This document shows, in pieces, positions 13,026 through 14,097 of a DNA stretch of 14,097 nt (the stretch's first letter is position 1; each line of letters starts with the position of its first letter). The notes beneath the pieces are model-generated. The model searched no databases, was not told where the DNA came from, and saw nothing but the letters and a program-made list of their open reading frames with translations. The DNA is from an uncultured Subdoligranulum sp. (lineage in GTDB: Bacteria > Bacillota > Clostridia > Christensenellales > CAG-314). Both the position numbers and the translations under genes were made by a program. Where the stretch lies: NCBI GenBank assembly GCA_900551395.1, contig URVX01000011.1:1-14097 (forward strand), given 5' to 3'.

Positions 13026-13059
13026 CAAAAAGAAAACCCAAGCCGTAATTCGGTTTGGG
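13026..13059 (-). terminator. Terminator of the flippase-like gene
   Basis: On the minus strand CCCAAACCG (13059-13051) pairs with CGGCTTGGG (13045-13037), allowing one G-U, around the loop AATTA. It is followed by TTTTCTTTTT. It lies about 50 bases beyond the stop of the gene at 13112. Confidence 0.88.
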
Positions 13060-13111
13060 GTTCTCCCGTTTTTGATGATTTCAAGCCGAGCGGTCAAAAG
13101 CCCGTTTTTTC

Positions 13112-14097
13112 TCATACGTCTTTCGACTCGGCTTGCTCTGCTTCGGGCAGCTCGCAGCCGATGTTTTCATCCGCAGGCGGCAGCTCCTCGAATGCCGCCC
13201 GCTCGCGCTTTTTTATGCGAGCGTTCTGTATTTTTCTTTTCAGCGGCGTAAACACGATTACGCACAGCCCGATAAGTAAAATGGAATAATAGCTCATAAC
13301 GCGCCAGAGCATCGTTACCCAAAAGGTCGATTGCAAGCCGGCAAATACGGCGTAAAAGCCCACCTCCGCCGCGCCGGTATTTCCGGGTGTCGGAATAAAC
13401 GTAACCGAGCAATAAGTGAAAATGGTAAGGCACAGCATTTCCAGCCAGTTTACCGTCATGCCGCTGGCTCTTACTACAAAATAAGCTATCATGCAGTTGC
13501 TGCACGTCATAAGCCAGCCGAGCAAAACGCCGATAAGAAGAATATACCACTTTTTCAGCAGCTGTTTAAATGACGTTCTGTACTCGTCAAGACTGTTGGC
13601 GGTCTTTTCCAAAGTTGCGTCAACATCCTTGACAAGACGCATTTTGTTTCCCAGCTTTACGAAAAAACGCAGTATTTTCAGAGTTGTTTCCCGAAACACG
13701 GAAAAAAGGATAACAACTGCGGGAACTATCAGATAGCAGAACGCCCCGAAGCCCGCAAGAAAAAGCACGGGCTTTGCGAGAGGCAGCGTATGGGGTATGA
13801 AGGGATAAACAAAAAACATGCTTATCGCAAAGCATACGAAGCCCACCTGATAGGCTATCATGCCTGACAGCGGAACGGAGGTTGCGGGACCTACGGGTAT
13901 CTTCTTTTGAGTAGAAAGATAAACTATCTGAAAGGGCTGTCCTCCCGACCCCAAGGGCGTGATAAAATCGTAATATTTTCCGAGTATTGCTGTCTTAAGC
14001 GCAGTCAAAGGCATCCAGCGTCCGGCAAAGCTTCTTATAAAAATCAGATATTTAAGCGCCTCGAAAAATATATAACACAAAACACAGCACAGTGCGT
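13112..14097 (-). CDS. MprF-like/UPF0104 flippase-family membrane protein, 5'-truncated
   Basis: This is the C-terminal portion of a polytopic membrane protein of the lysylphosphatidylglycerol synthase transmembrane (UPF0104) family, related to the flippase half of MprF. The frame stays open to the right edge; the first possible start inside the window is a TTG at 14080, so the true start is outside. Visible family features are DFITPLGSGGQPFQI near the start and FIPTPGNTGAAEVGF near the end, with about six hydrophobic segments between. The tail after the last helix is cytoplasmic-looking: basic (LKRKIQNARIKKRERA), then acidic. No aminoacyl-transferase domain follows, so lysyl transfer is not expected from this protein. 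Lipid or glycolipid translocation is a family-level inference; the substrate is unknown. A terminator follows at 13059. Confidence 0.88.
   Translation of the reverse strand, partial: ALCCVLCYIFFEALKYLIFIRSFAGRWMPLTALKTAILGKYYDFITPLGSGGQPFQIVYLSTQKKIPVGPATSVPLSGMIAYQVGFVCFAISMFFVYPFIPHTLPLAKPVLFLAGFGAFCYLIVPAVVILFSVFRETTLKILRFFVKLGNKMRLVKDVDATLEKTANSLDEYRTSFKQLLKKWYILLIGVLLGWLMTCSNCMIAYFVVRASGMTVNWLEMLCLTIFTYCSVTFIPTPGNTGAAEVGFYAVFAGLQSTFWVTMLWRVMSYYSILLIGLCVIVFTPLKRKIQNARIKKRERAAFEELPPADENIGCELPEAEQAESKDV

Overview
The window reads as chromosomal DNA from an endospore-forming member of the Clostridia (Bacillota). The evidence is a SigH (Spo0H)-type sigma factor, a CwlD-type spore-cortex amidase, Mini-ribonuclease III, an IspD-IspF fusion, AGGAG-type ribosome binding sites, and the gene strings mrnC-rlmB-sigH and dnaX-ybaB-recR. 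No rRNA, tRNA, CRISPR array, prophage or recognisable insertion sequence was seen. Genus-level placement is not possible by eye. Most of the window is core genome; the less ordinary material is in the intergenic regions.

Layout. (1) 1-756 (+) is the 3' part of an ispD-ispF fusion cut by the window edge, meeting a bidirectional terminator at 878-910. (2) 953-5644 (-) is one tight seven-gene unit, transcribed right to left from a good promoter at 5660-5688: mrnC, rlmB, sigH, dnaX, ybaB, recR and a NifX-like protein with a His/Cys-rich tail. Its junctions are overlaps or gaps of 1-56 bases, and no internal terminator was seen. It brings rRNA processing and modification, the transition-state sigma factor, the DNA polymerase III clamp-loader subunit and recombinational repair onto one transcript. 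(3) 5729-8460 (-) is tex followed by a small GNAT acetyltransferase, with a near-consensus promoter and a strong terminator. (4) 8461-8979 has no convincing gene. It holds a perfect 16-bp inverted repeat, a strong Shine-Dalgarno sequence leading into a three-codon reading frame, and an AT-rich stretch with repeated TGTCGA-like words. (5) 8980-9678 (-) is cwlD. Upstream, at 9744-9797, lies a compact group of four DnaA-box-like 9-mers. (6) 10018-11241 (-) is pepT, divergent from 11349-12587 (+), a membrane DUF3810-like putative zinc metallopeptidase whose -10 box is so close to the ATG that the mRNA may be leaderless. (7) 12588-13025 is another long gap, with a terminator and palindromes. (8) 13112-14097 (-) is the C-terminal part of a MprF-like/flippase-like membrane protein, cut by the right edge.

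The observations most worth checking are the DnaA-box cluster within about 10 kb of dnaX/recR (candidate oriC or DnaA-controlled promoter), the hairpin/Shine-Dalgarno/mini-ORF arrangement at 8554-8640, and the combined sigH-dnaX-recR operon ending in a metal-binding NifX-like protein.
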